A stretch of DNA of 64,000 bases from NCBI GenBank assembly GCA_030248225.1, contig JASANE010029376.1, forward strand, positions 62,001-126,000. The letters run 5' to 3'. Below, one piece after another: positions 15,201 through 30,200 of the stretch; within the stretch, counting starts at the first letter, position 1; the number at the start of each line of letters is the position of its first letter. The translations under genes and the position numbers were made by a program. The notes under the pieces were generated by a model that saw nothing but the letters and a program-made list of their open reading frames with translations, was not told where the DNA came from and made no database searches. The stretch comes from Trileptium ribeirensis (lineage: Eukaryota; Nematoda; Enoplea; Enoplida; Thoracostomopsidae).

Positions 15201-18200
15201 GTTCGCGAATAGCATACCGGGCCAAGGCAATTGCTATGCGGGCCAACGGGCTCGTGTCGGGTCCCGAAAGGGCACAAAAAAATCACGTTACTTACTGTAA
15301 CTCGACAACCGGTGTAGATAGAGTCAAATCGGGCTCATTTTGTATAGCAATTAAGTCTCTCTATAAATTCCCGATAGTCCATCGTTACGCAATTTTCTTA
15401 GAAAGCAGGACTTGGGTCAAACTGGTTTTAAAATAGGTCCATAAGGCCTACAATACACGAAGACGGTAATATCTCTTTACACCTCTAGCTATATAGGTGT
15501 CTTTGGCCTAAATTCGCGAATAATTCGCCAAACAATTCGCGAATAGCAAACTTAATAGCTGCTAATTCTAAGCGTGACAGTATATAAGTATTTTGGTCCC
15601 ATTATGTACGGCAATTAATTTTCTATAGTTGCAAATAGTGTGCTGCTATTGTCATGATTTAGCTGCAGGGTTACATGAAAAAGGGTTTCTTCATGGGCCC
15701 ATGGGACCCAAAATACACGAAAATGGTAATACCTCCGCAACCACTCGAACTATCTAGGTGTGCTTGGTATCATTCTGTACAGCATATTGTTCATCTTCTA
15801 TCTACCTAAAATAGTATGCTGTTATTGTCATTATTTTGCTGCAGGATTGGATGAAAAAGGATTTTGATTTTTCATTGGGCCCATGGGACCCAAAATACAC
15901 GAAAATGGCAATATATCTTCAACCCGTAAAGTTATTTGTTATGCACATCTCTCTAAATTACATACACAACACTCAGAATTTACTACCTTGGCGATAAGAC
16001 AAACTATTAGTTAATAAGCATTAACGTGGGTGTTGTAAATGTTGCCGAGGGCGCTGGAAATAGCGAGATGGCGGATTCGAATGTATCGGTCCAAGCGATC
16101 TGTAATTGACAAAATTAATTTAAGGGCTTCAATTCAAAAAATTTCACCTTCCCCGACCATGTAACTGTACCCAAACCCCAATTTTCCAAACTAAAATTAA
16201 GCATTTCAAACAGTAAATGACAGAAATTTGGTCACTTTGGGGTAAATTTCGTTATTTTGGGAGGTTGGAAGAGCAAAAAATCATAGTTAGGCTATCCAAA
16301 AAATAAACTTGACCTTTCTCGACCTATCATCTGTCACCAAAACAACAATTATCTCAGCCAAAGTTAACTTAAGAGCTTCAAACAAGAGCTGACAGCGAAA
16401 TTTGGTCATTTTGGGAGTAAATTATGGTATTTTGTTGAGCTCGAAGAGCTAAAATCTTAGCTAGATTGTCCAGAAGATAACCTTGACCTCTTCAGAGGTA
16501 GTATCTATCACCCAAACAACAACCCAACCATCCAAACTTAATTTAAGGGCTTCAAACAGAAGCTGACAACAAAATCCTGCGGTTTTCGGGGTAAATTTGG
16601 GTATTTTCGAGGGCTAGAAGAGCCAAAATCATAACTAGGCTATCAAAAAAACAAACTTGAGCTTCCCTGACCTAATATTTGCACTCAAACAACAATTTCC
16701 CTAGCCAAAATTAAATTATGCGTTTCAAACTGGAGCTGGCAGTAAAATTTGGCCATTTTGAGCGTAAATTAGGGTATTTTTGGGCAGCTACAACAGCAAA
16801 AATCATAGCGATGGTGCCCAAAAAATACACCTGATCTTCCCCGATTATCTATCACCCAAACAACGATTTGCTCAGCCAAGATTAATTTAAGGTCTTCAAG
16901 CAGGAGCTACCAGCAAAAGAAAGCTGCAAGCGTAAACTGAATTACTTGCTGGTAACGTTGTGGTTCACCACACCATGATTGTTCGTCGCCACAACTATTG
17001 AAATCATCATCAAATGTACCACGACCGACACAATCACTCGTTGGATCACAAATATTATAATACCGTACGTCAGTGTCACCGTTCCTAGTCGCTACCAATG
17101 ACGGTGACGACGTCGATGAAGCAAATCGTAACGGCTCTGATTCCGCACTTTCAGGTATGTCGTTACAGGGACGCGGATGGTCAACCGACGACGATAACGA
17201 AGATGATGACGAAGTTGGCGTCATAGACGGTAGTCGTGTGCCATCGCCATCGCCATCTACACCAATCGCACTGTACGCGGATGTCCCGGAATGATGAGGA
17301 GACTTTTTGTCATGTACACCTGCATCGTCGGTCACGTACGACGATGTCGACCACGCGTCTCCACCACACGAAGCATCATTATCGTCATCGTCTGTGCTCT
17401 GATCAGACGATGACAACATAGCTGACGACGATGATGACGTGATAGTAGGCGGAGGAAGTATCGATTCATGCTCGAGAAGCCATGCAACAAGATGTTCAGG
17501 AGTTGGCATACACGACCACCGCTGCGCTAATGATGAGGATGCTGCATGTTGAGGCGATACATATGTAGCACTGCCAACTAGAAAAGTATATATTACACCT
17601 TTTACCCTTCAATTATCCTACAGTTACAGACAGAATTAACTGCACACGCACATAAACGCACGCGCATGCAAATGCGTTTAAACGCTCATGCACGCAAACG
17701 CGCTTAAACGCATTTGCGTTCGTGCACATGCATTTTTGTGTAGTTAATTCTGTCCGTGACTGTATACACTAAGCGGAGTAAAATTAATATTCGGAGCAGG
17801 AATGCTGCGTCGCGGGGTGAAAAAAGAAGCTAGTAACAAACAGTCAGAGTTGAGTTGAAGAACACTTGGGGGCACATCCCCGTGTGAGGGAAATCTATAT
17901 AAATCTTTTAATTTACCCTACACGTTTACCATATTTGCTTACCTCTGACAGTACTATGGTACTAAATCACAATGTGTTTAATTTCTGTTACAGTTACTGT
18001 TATCAGAATTAAGTGCTTATAAAATCGAACGCAGACGAAATCGCACGAAAACGCAATAGATTGATCTTCGCTTAAACGAACTTCGTTAAATTAAACACAA
18101 ACTAACATTTTTATTAAAATATTTTTTTATATTTTAACACAATCGAAATTCGTTAAATTAAACGCGAACTAACATGTTTTATTAAACTTTTATTTTGATA

Positions 18201-21200
18201 CAATCGAAATTCGTTAATTAATCGAATTTCGTTTAAACGATCGATTTTCGTTCAAACGCAAACGATCGAAATCGAACGAAGCTTCGATCGATTTTTGATT
18301 GTAACTGTAGACCCGTTTGTTCAATGCTATAGAAAACATTAACATTTACAAGAAGTTATTGTGGCACAAACGTTCTCAGAACAGAGTCAGCGCGAAATAC
18401 GTTTTAAACTGAAGTTTCTGATCAATGTTTTATAGAAGCCTCAATCTAACAGACGGTTTTGGATATCGTTATACTCCTTTCAGGCATATTGATTTCAAAA
18501 ATTGAATATTAAAACTGGCTTTCGCATTTGGCGTTATATCAAAAACACATGTGAATTAATACTGAGAGATCCGTAAATTTTAACATAATTCTGCTGAGAT
18601 TAATTTGAGTTTGTAAGTTTTTAAGTGACGCTATTTTCAAAAACCGAGCAGGTGCCGCTCTTGTTTTCCGGAATAGTTAAGAGTACTTGACGATCAAGAA
18701 CAATACTAAAACTAGTTTCAGGAATCATGATCAGGAAACTTAAAATCTCAATCATCCAAAAAACGTTACATTTTGAGAAAAAATAAATCAATGTGGTGCG
18801 ATAAGATATGAAAATTTGAATGGTTATGAGCTGTAAATTTTATTTAAAACAACCTCTTAAAAATTTGTATATATATGTGCACTGTGTCATACATTATTTG
18901 TGTGGTCTGGTTTACCTGCATATTTTAAGTCCGATAGAAAACAATTTTGTTTGGAATTTGATGCAGCGCTTTTCTGTTTTGTCTGATTTTCAGATTCGTC
19001 TGTATAAAAAATACAAATTGTAGGTGACTGAAATTTATCACTTTATAGTATGAAATATACAGCTTAATGTACGAATCATCGCATGCGTCAAAAATATAGC
19101 ACGTGCATTGTAGGAATTTGAGTATATTGTATGAAACGTAACATATACATATACATTTTTGAACTTGAATATATCTGTATTACTGTATAATTTTTTATAT
19201 ATTTGTATGAAATTCAATATTTCTTATGTATGAATTCGCATATATTTTTGCATTAAATATGTAACGTATGAATTTTTATATATTTGTGTTAAACAAAATG
19301 CATAGTAGCCTGCCCACAGTGGGGGATCGGGAGACCCCACTTTCCAAATTCCCCCATGTTCACCCGATTTTCCACCACATCCCCCCGCCCACTCGACCGC
19401 AACCCCCACGCTCAATTAAATCTAAAAATTTTTCTAAGTCTGAAAATGTATGTTTTTGTTTGCAAATTGTTTTTTAAAATTAATTACCACTATTTCTAAT
19501 GCTAAAACGTCCTTTTATATCTTGAAAATACATGCACGGCAGTAAAACTACATGAAGATATGGAAATATTTAGTATTTTTAAGCAAAATTTATTCCCTCA
19601 CTTTGAAATTTCCCTGAGAATGAACATGGAGGCCCCGAAGTTCAGCCACACTTTTCGGAGGGCTGTGAACAGGCCAGTATTCGTGATCAGCGACATAGAA
19701 AAGCCCCGTGAGCAATTAATTTTTTATTTCTGAGCACTTTGAAACATTTCAAAAAACTAGCTAATTAACAATAATTAATTATTAGTAATTAGCTAACTAG
19801 TGAACCTCGCTTGCGAGCCAGAATTTGAGTGGTAGAACAATCAGCCGAAGTCTGTTGTAGAAAGCACACACAAACAAAGCCTACACACAGTACGCAGGTG
19901 CAGCATTATATAAACCGTGAGTGATGAGTCATAGTTACGCCCGCCTCTTTTGATAGCCAACGTATGCAGTAGACAAAACATCATACAACGAGTACAAAAA
20001 CAATGAACTAACAATTTAATAATTCAATAAAACCCTAAATTGACCGTCAAAAGAACGTTAAAGAATTCAAACCGACACTTGAGAAAAATCTCATTTTTCA
20101 TACCAAGTATGAAGCAGATGTGTGAAAAATATTTGCCACACAATATTTTTGACACTCGCAATCAGCTTGTTGACCCAGAAAACCCCTTATCCAACACTAA
20201 AACCAACAATAAGCACACATTTAGGTGCATTTCCCACGACTTTTCACCAAATATGAAATTTGGCGCCAACTATAAGCTTATAGACTCCAGCTTGGGAAGT
20301 AGTTGAAGACCTTGTTATCATTGGAAATCCCTGGTGAAGCTACATGGAATAGGCCTATTAGTTTGCGGATAACTCGTCTACTTATTGAGAAAAGTCGCAA
20401 AAACTGGAGGGGGTGCCCGAAAAATGGCCAGAAGGACGTCATTTTGCCCCATAACTTTTCCCACGGGAAAACTCAAAAATCGGGCTCCGTCACTACACCT
20501 AAATCGACCATTGCGGTTCGAATCTTGCATCAAAATCTGATCAACCGTTACCGAGATCCAGGTGCGACAGACACACAGACACACACAGAGAGGACCTCGT
20601 CAACCCACCCCTCAAGAGCCAAAATTGCAAATTCTCGTTCCACTCGCTCGCGAGTGGAATGAGCTCGCAAGGAGTCGTTATAGTATAGACAGCTACTCAC
20701 AATGAATGAATGAGCTCGCTACCATAATCATAATTAGCACGGTGACATGTAGTATACGCACCAAAATGATTTACACTAATTATTCATTCAAAAATGAGCA
20801 TTTTTGTTTGAAAATGCTAAAAATAGGCTAACGCGCTTAACTAATTAGTTAATTACTAATTAACCAAACAAAATTTTGGCAAAAACTATATGTCTTGCAC
20901 CTAATAGATATGAGGCCTTTCAAACAATATATTTTTTAAATCGGCAAAGTAGTTATTGACGAGTTCGACAGACAGACGGTGCCGTTTTTCCCACTTTGAC
21001 GAAAACAAAAACGTTTCGTTTCGCTCCGCTTAATTACTCTCTTAAAATTCATTTTTACACCAAATATTATTTTTAAACAGTTACCATTATAATACTAAAA
21101 CATTGTAAAGGACAAAAATATTTATAATATGAGAAACATAAGAAACATAATTATTAAATATATCATATAAAAAACGATCCCAAAACATTGCCGCGTGAAA

Positions 21201-24200
21201 CGCACATATTATTGTATGTTTTTGCCGGATTTTTGAGACCGAGACTAGTGCATCAAATGAAGACATGATATTGTCGAACACAACAATATTTTCCACATAA
21301 AATGTTTGTATATTATTATCCAGAGAATCAAACCTACCTTCGCCGTGTATGTAAATATAATTATCGATAATAATCACTTTGGCACATTACTTCCATCAGG
21401 AGAGTACAATTTTAGAAAAATGGGAAACTTTTTGTTTAGAATGATACAGCTTAACTCCTCGTTACACAAAAATCGTCGTTAAGTATGTATACCTAATTAC
21501 TTACCCAAAGACTCAACGGCATATTCAATATTTCGCCTTGAAAACCCCATTTCCATTAGGCGAAAAACCGTTGGATGAACCGGAGTTGAAGCTTCTAGCC
21601 TGCTTGTCTTCAACTGCGACGCCTGTTTCGAATAACCTTGATCATACTGTGTATTATTACCAGCCGAAGATTTTCGAGTTTGCTGTTCAGCAAGAGGAAC
21701 ACGAGATCCCACTGGAAATTGACAAATGTCAAACGTTTGGCTTCGATTATGACCTCTTTGTTGGTGCTGTTGTTCGGTATCAACGCATTCTGATGGGCCT
21801 GTTGCTTTAACGTTTTCGTTACGAGTAGGAATAGTTGAAGTGGGCTGACGAAATGTTGTTAATGCTAAGGACCCAGATCTTTCGTGGCGAACTGTCGATG
21901 ACATATTTGCACTACGACGTCGTGGCACGGCTCCCAAATTTGACCCACTGCCTGAAAGCAGGAACCCGCCAGCACACAGTTGGGGTTCCGTAGCTTCACG
22001 TTGTTCACCATTTTCATACGGTCCTGTACAAGGTAGATAGACATGTAAAGAAACTTTTCTACGTCATGGATGTCCGTATTTCAGGTTCTCATCACCATAA
22101 TGCAAGAAAAGCAGAGCTTCATAATGTTTTCGGAACAGCCATCATTGTTCTCGATTTTATCCAACTGCGAGCTATACGTCAAGAAGCAAAAGCGATAAAT
22201 AAAAAGTATGTACATGTACTATAACCAACTGGAACATATTCCAACGTTTATATCATAGGTGTCGATAGGGAGCTGGGGTTTGGCCCTGAATATAGGACCC
22301 CCTGCTGCAATATCTAAACCTGAATGCTTCACAGCGACCCTCGCCCCACTGGGCGCTGAAGGCGAGTGGAAATGTTTGAGGGAAAATTGAGAAGCATTGT
22401 GAATATATGGCAAAAACATTGGCACAAATTACCAAAAATTGATGAGCTTGTAGTAAAAATTGAGCAAAATTGGCAAGAACATGGAAAAATTTTAGCGAAA
22501 CTGGGAAAATTATGAGCTCGTGAACATTTCACAAGTTTACTTCCATCCTCCTACCGAAACTATCTACCCCGTCAAGGTCGATAAACTTTCGACATTTATG
22601 GTTTAATAAACATTTTTTCCACGGAATACTTCTTTAAAAGTAACAGACAGAACACATTGTTTAAGAACAAGGGGAATCAGCTGTTCTGTACTGGAGGGAA
22701 TTTTTTGCTAAACGTGCTTATTTATCACCGAGTCTGACTATAAAAATGTTCGGTAAACATGAAATATTATAAAACATGTTTGAATATGTCACAGCATGTA
22801 TTGACGACTATAACCAGACTAAAGAGCTATATTACTATAAATGATCACTCCCAAAATATCTGGGACCGACGTTTATTACCACCATATAAAAGCGATCATT
22901 TGGATAATCAAGTTTGTTTTATTATGCAGATTGCAGGAATATACACCACGTCTGTGTACTGGCTTCTCCATTCGCTGAAAATTTCGCCAAGGGGTATGAA
23001 CGGGCGAGGGGTTGGTTCGGAACTGATGGCACCGAACTTTGCCAGGGGGCTTGAACTGGGGGTCCCTGGTTTGAACTAGGGTTTAAAATAAAATTTTTTA
23101 AAAATTTAATATTTTTAAGCAAAAAACGCAAAAATGTTTAATATATATAGGCTTAGAAACGGCGCAAAAAAGTCTTTATTAAGGTTAAGCATATTTTCAA
23201 CCAATTTTTGCTAGAAGCAATCCAATTTTTGTCTCCGGAAAGGATTATTGTAAAAAAAATTTATCAATTTTTTATGTCAGCTAGGGATGTTTTTACCGGG
23301 GGGGGCCGAAAATTTTTCCAGGGTTTTTTTACCACGCGGACCCAAAATTTTGCCAGAGGGCCCCAACCGGTGGCGTCCGTTTTCTGCCAGGGGCACCTAA
23401 AATACAAGGAACCCACCCTCCACTTCGGAGAAGCCAGCTATACAGCACTAAAAAATGACCTGACACAATGGGTAAGGCGCAAAGTCTCGGATAAGTAAGA
23501 AATATTATAATAGCGCCACGCCAGGAATAAACGTTTGTTGACTGATATTTTCGGTGTACGCTTTGAGATTCGATGAAATTCTGGGAAAGTTAGCAACCAA
23601 ATGTCTGGCTTCTACACCATGGGGATCCAAACTTGGCCATTCCCTTAGTTACTCACCAAAATTATCATGTTCACAAACATCCCACTCCTGAAAATCCCCC
23701 ATGTTCGATATTGATTCAGATAGGGCATTGTGAGTAGTCTGGGAAAGAGTATAAGTAAAACCGAAACTAATACCGTCAATGTGGAAAATGAGTACACATA
23801 GCAAAAACATGTCAAAAAAATTGCGCAAAAATCTGAAGCAAATCGGGTCTCGCAAACTCGATCTTCAACAATCAGTTGCCATGCAGCAACAAACCTGGAA
23901 GTCACAGACCTACAGGCTTCGCGCACCGCCTTGTATAATCACTGGTTGGAAGGCGGAATATAAATCTACAATAAATGATTGATGCGCAAAAAATGAAATC
24001 CCCATTCAAGATTTACAAAATGGATAAACATGTCCCCAGCGGAAATCCCCCAAATTTTTCATGCTGTAAAAACTCAGAATGGCAGACCATTTTAGCGCAC
24101 ACAAGCGAAGAGTAGAGAAACGTGGTAATTTTATCTTGGGTACATAACAATCAAACAAACGACGGTTATAATTGAATACTTTATTAAACTTTAGCTATGG

Positions 24201-27200
24201 TTTCTAGTCAAGAACAGGACTTTATATGAAACTTTATGGCCACGTGCGTTAAGAATAAATTTGTGGCCAACTCCCCCAAATCCAGTACGCTGATGTGCCA
24301 GAGGCATACATGAAATATCATTGTAAGAATTCCGCGATCACCTGAGTTCCACTGGTACACAAAACCAAAACTCATATCCGAATGCACAGTATGCGCTTAT
24401 ATCAGTCTATATTCCTGTAGTATGCGCCAGCGTCATATAACTATGTTATCATATTATATTGTCGCTTAAGCATACAGTACTCGCCACAAATCTCCAAAAT
24501 TTTAACACATTTCGAACAAAAATTTGAGTTTATTGAACGAACATCGAACGAATTTCGAGATAACATCGAAAAGACACCACTATGTCGTGTCTACTATCGT
24601 GAATTTTATACTGTACGAACGCAGCTTACATACATCCTGTGCTTTTCAGTTAACCTTACCTTTCTCCCGACCCCTTATACTGGTTATTTGATAGCATAAA
24701 CTTGTCCCGGCCTCGAACATTGAATTGGATGACTGCTGCATAGATGCTCGTCTATCAGCGGTCGATGCGGTTTCAGTGGTTGGCGACAGAGCCAGAGCCA
24801 AGTCTCGAAAATCAGTGATTGACGGTAAAGTGTCGGGTGTATCTTGTCCTCCACCGCAATTGCGTCGGCTGGTCTTTTTGCGTCCACTCTGCTTCTTGTT
24901 TCGATGACCATGCCTATTATTGCGACAATGTCGGCCACGACGGCACGATTGCTTGTGATCGAGGTGCTTGCTGTCGTCACTACGTTTGGGCGTAAGACGC
25001 TTAAGTCCATCATTAATTTCGGTAGAGCTCAGTAGTTGTTTCTGTCCGTCTCTGCTTCTCACTTTGCTGTGACAGTCGTTTTCCGAGCAACAGCTTCGAA
25101 TCTCATCAGTTGACGAATTATTTATATCGCAACTTGTACAGCCGACACCTGTGTTTGAGTATTCGCCAGTTAATACGTCATTTTGCGGCACCTGACCGCT
25201 TCCGAGAGAACCGCTGTTACGACTGTTGGCTGGACCAAAAGCGTTACCAGAAACACCATCAGCCCGCACGCCATGTGCAAAGCATGGTCGCGTTTTTTCA
25301 TTGACATTTCCAGCCGCTACAGTTTCTTCTTTGCAGTAGTTGCAGGTGCATGAAGATATGGCTGAGCGAAGTTGAACGTTAGATCCAAAATTACTATGTA
25401 TTGCTGAATGTACTAAATACATTAACGAAGTCTGAAAAAGTATTACAAACCTAAACATTTACGAATCATTTACTCAGTATACTTATTACATTGTATATTT
25501 GCACTAAATAGGTAAACAGTACATGGCACGCTCTGAGGTAAAAGTAAGTCTATTGTAAACGATTCGTGAAAAATATGACAATGATTCACGAAAAGAATAA
25601 CACTTTATTTAAACATACACAATCGTTCAAGAGCAGTTGCCTTTATGTGTCAGCGTGACTGTAGCTATGAATATAAAGAATTTAACGTTGCACCTGAGAT
25701 GGGGGCTCCTTTCGTGCTCACGGTTTACTAATTTATATTCCGGGACATTTAAAGGGGGAGAAGGGGTTGACTCTTCGTTGGCCCTAGGTAACCGTTAAGA
25801 CACCGCCCCTTCCATGACCCTTTACATTTTTATTTTTGACCAGCACAAATTTTGCTTTCAAATTTTCCTCAATTTTTCCTAAAAAATTGCTTAATATCCT
25901 TAACTTGTGCAAAAAAATTTGCCCAGTATTTACCAATTTTCTCTAATTTTTACTAAAATTTTGCCCAGTATTCGCAAAAAAACGATATTTGCAAATGTCA
26001 TGGTTTTAACCGCTAGTTATGGCCTTCTATCATCTTGTTAGGGGTCAGAGCTGAGCTTGGGTCTCGGACCTGTAATTTCAGAGGCTTCAAAAACCCGGCT
26101 AACTAGCATATCATTTCGATGAAATAGGCTTAAAATGTGCGGCTAAGTCTAACTATACCAAAAATACTCATATTCATATCTTCTTTATAACATGTCATTC
26201 AGAAATTTAGCAGTATTGATGTAAATGCAAACTTTTAAAAGCAATAAGGTAAATTGTGCTCTCCGAATTGGAGGAAGGATCGCGGGTCCTGTCATTTTAC
26301 GGTTCCGACTACAAAAAAGTGGTGCCCCCAATTAGTGTCATATGGCATTTTTACTTCCCACGGTATAAGTACACCATCAGTTGATACAAAATTTGGTAAT
26401 TTTTTTCTTAACACCATTCTGATGTGGAAAATGGTAATTAAAGAAGAAACTTGTTAACTTGTTGTTTTTAACCTTCATAAAGACATTGTTTCAGCGTTCG
26501 ATGGTTGTTTATTAACCAACATTTTCCAGCAAAAACGATAAATTTGAATTTTTTTTATATTTTGCTGACTTTGTAAATGGTTTTAACTCGAAGAATTTTT
26601 CGAATATTTTCACGGTGTTTTTATATAACAGTTTAAATATTTATAAGCCAAAAACAGAAGTCGAATTGTGTAATCGCTTTTAGATGTGTGCTTATGTTCG
26701 TTGACGCAAGCGCTGTTTTCACAGCGTAATGTTACTTCATTATCCTCTCCGAAATACTATCCGATTAGACTTATCCGAGCCGATGCGATGCCACGTTACA
26801 TCAATTTTCGGCGCATGCAATCTCATATATTCCCCAGTATCGCAGAAGTGAAATAGCTTGACCACTCCACAGATAAACGATTGTGTTCCACCCAGGGTTA
26901 TTTGGTCAAAAACATGTTCTTTATTTGAACACAATTTCTTATAAATGAACACCAAATTTTAAAAATACCATATAAATAAACAGGAACATTTAACCCCACC
27001 AAAATCATCGTTCAAAACTGAGTTTTGTTTGAAATACTTGTGACTGTATGATTCACAATAATCATAAGCTATTATTTATATGTATATATAAAGCAGTACA
27101 ACAGACACTTACGTTATGTATGTATATATAGCTCAAGTAATACACCGACATATACCTGGCTTCTCCCTAAGGGGGGAGGGGGGCGCCCCTTTCTTTGACC

Positions 27201-30200
27201 TCCCCCTTCGGACCGACTTCCCCCAGCTCACTCCCCCCTTAAATTTCGGCTCCCCCAGCTGATCCCCCATTAAATTTTTTCCTGAACCCTTAGCGGTAAA
27301 ATAACTTGATATTAATGATTTCGTTTCATAATACTACTACTATACTACTACTACGTACCTAAATATACGAAAAAGTGTACATAAAATATAATATATTATA
27401 TATATTATATACACTTTAATATATATAATTATATATATATGATGTATAAATTCGAAAATCCCCCCCTTATCGACCGTTCCCCCCAGCTCGAGCTGGGGTC
27501 CCCCAGCTCACCCCCCCCCTTGATTTTGGAGCTTAGGGAGAAGCCAGTATACCTATGTAATATATGCTAGTTTGGTTACGTATAAGGCATATCTAAGCGG
27601 TCATAGCTATGTAGTTGTAAAATAGATCAGTCATACTTAAAAATGAACACTCACGGTTATAAATGACCACATTTTTGAACAGTACACTTTTTGAAAAAAC
27701 CCTGGTCCACCATGTTTTCAACCCCCGGGATTTAGGCGGTTACCCAGGTCGTGCCCCCATCCGGTCATCCTCAGTGGCATGCCCTTGATCGCGCCACCAG
27801 CACCGTCCAGACATTTTGAGGTGACATCAGTAATAGCCGACCTAACAAAAACGAATAGCAAAAAACAATAGCACTGCCTTTATTTTGACTAATCATTACA
27901 ATTTCCAAAATAAAATGAAGCGCCACCTGTAGAAAACCGCTCCAGCAAAATAGACTGTAAATTTCTGTTGCAGGGAAATAGACTGTGCAATAAATGACGC
28001 ATGGAAAAATACGAGTAAAATGCTAAATAATTATAAGACTCCATGTTTACCGGGGAGCGAAGCTCAAAGTCCCCTCCGGCAATATCTTGATTTTGCGGTA
28101 AACTCGCATAATAAACTATAATAGTTATTAAAGCTCACACTAAAATCAACGCCATCTCTAGAGCATTCCAGCACAGCAGGCGTTACCGCGTCGGGTACAA
28201 GTTCCATATTCAGATTGGAGCGCGACAAAAGTATAGTTGCAATGTTCTGACGAAGTGACTTCGCGGTGGTGCAGCGAGATACTGGCGCTTCGTCGCTAAG
28301 AACATTTTCACCTATAGGTGCGGCGGTTACGACAGACAAATAAATAAGCCGTTGAAGCGCCCGAATAACCAACGTCACGAAAAGCGCAAAGTAACCTGCT
28401 CCTGGATCGTTTGACTCCAATGCACCTAGAATAAAAATAAGCCTATATATTGGTGACATAAAAATATCATTTACAAAACTGCAAAACTTTGATAGTAATA
28501 TATTGGCTTATCCATATAAAAGTGATGACTTTAGTGGCCCACGTGTTCAGTCTCGTTCAAAATTTCAAAGTGGGAATATAAAATTTTGTTTAATATTCAA
28601 ATTCAGTACACATTTCCATTTTTCGGACACTTTTGACTGTCGTACAAATATTTTCCGGCTATCAAACATCATTTTAGTATTACAAGTATTGTAATATACA
28701 GAAAACTTGAATTTAGGAACATTCATAAATCCTGTATTTAGTTAAACATAAAGGGTTTCGGGCATGTGGGGGAGACGAACATGGTCCACTTGGAGAACAA
28801 GGAGTCCCCCCACACTTTGGATAGGCCAGATATATAAACTAGTAACTCTATCCAGATTGCAGAACGTAGGGAAGAATAGGTACACCTACGGCTTTAACGT
28901 GCACAGCCAATCAGCTCTCGATAGCATACGATATGCTAAATGTAGATGTCACACAATGCCGCACTAGTTAGAGCAAAACTAACACAGGCACTAAGTTTCC
29001 CGTACCCGAAAGCAAGCTCCCAAGTGCAATCTATCAGTCCCCAGGACGTCACAAAAAATTAGGAATTTTGGGTTGATGAATCACGGGGGCGGCATACCCC
29101 CGTACCAATGAACCATGGGTCGCAGTGCAAAATTCACACCGGCAATGAGTTTCCACACTGGAAAACCCTCAAGTAAAACTTTTAGCCGCCCAGGACGTCA
29201 CAACAAATTTTCGAATTTTGGGTCGAGGAAATAGAGGGTGCCATACTTCCAACCGCATAACTCCCGACCCGGAGCCTTAATAGAAAAACAAAAAAGGCAT
29301 CAGCATTTATTAGTTTACTATGAAATAAACCAACTAGACAAAAATTCGAATGTTAAGATAAAAATAATTTTGCTTCCGTGAAGGGTACAAAAAATGTCAT
29401 TTTGACAGCTGACCCCGAACCATGGGAGCGCCATATCCCCATACCCATAAAACCATGGGTCGTACAGCAAAACCAACACAGGCAATGAGTTTCCCATGCC
29501 CGAAAATACCCAACTGAAACTTTTCAGCCGCCAAGGACGTCAGAACAAATTTTCGAATTTTGGGTCGATGGACCACAAGGGTGCCATACCTCAAACCCCA
29601 TAACCCCAGAACCGAAGCCTTAATCAAAAAATACAAAAGCGGAGTCGGCATTTATCATTTTACTATGAAATAAAACCAAACCGAGAAAAAAATTCGAAAG
29701 TTAAGACAAAAATTACCTTGCTTCTGTGAAGGGCACTAAAATGGGGTAAAAATCCTCATTTTGACCTCTCACCCCGATCCATGGGATCGCCATACCCCCA
29801 TACCCATGGAACCATGGTTCACTACGTAAAACCTACACAGGCAATGAGTTTTCATTCCCGAAAACCCCAAAATAAAACTTTTCAGCCGCCCTGGACGTCA
29901 GAACATTTTGGGTCAAGAAACCCCGAAGGTGCTATACCTCAAACCACTTGAGTCCAGAAAGAGAGCCTTAATCGAAAAACAAAAACAGAGGCATCGGCAT
30001 TTATCATTTTACTATGAAATAAAACAAACCAGAGTAAAAAATCCTAAAGATGGAAAAATAACCTTGCTTCCATGAAGGGTACTAAAATGGGGTAAAAAAC
30101 CCTCATTTTGACCCCTGACACCGCAACCAGACCCGAATCAAAAACTCTACGGTAAATCTACTATGATGGTTCGAATGAGCCCAAACTCATGAAAATCGGT

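Noticed and set aside
24684..25304. Several overlapping frames on both strands
   Set aside because: Shadows of the real exon 24660-25431.
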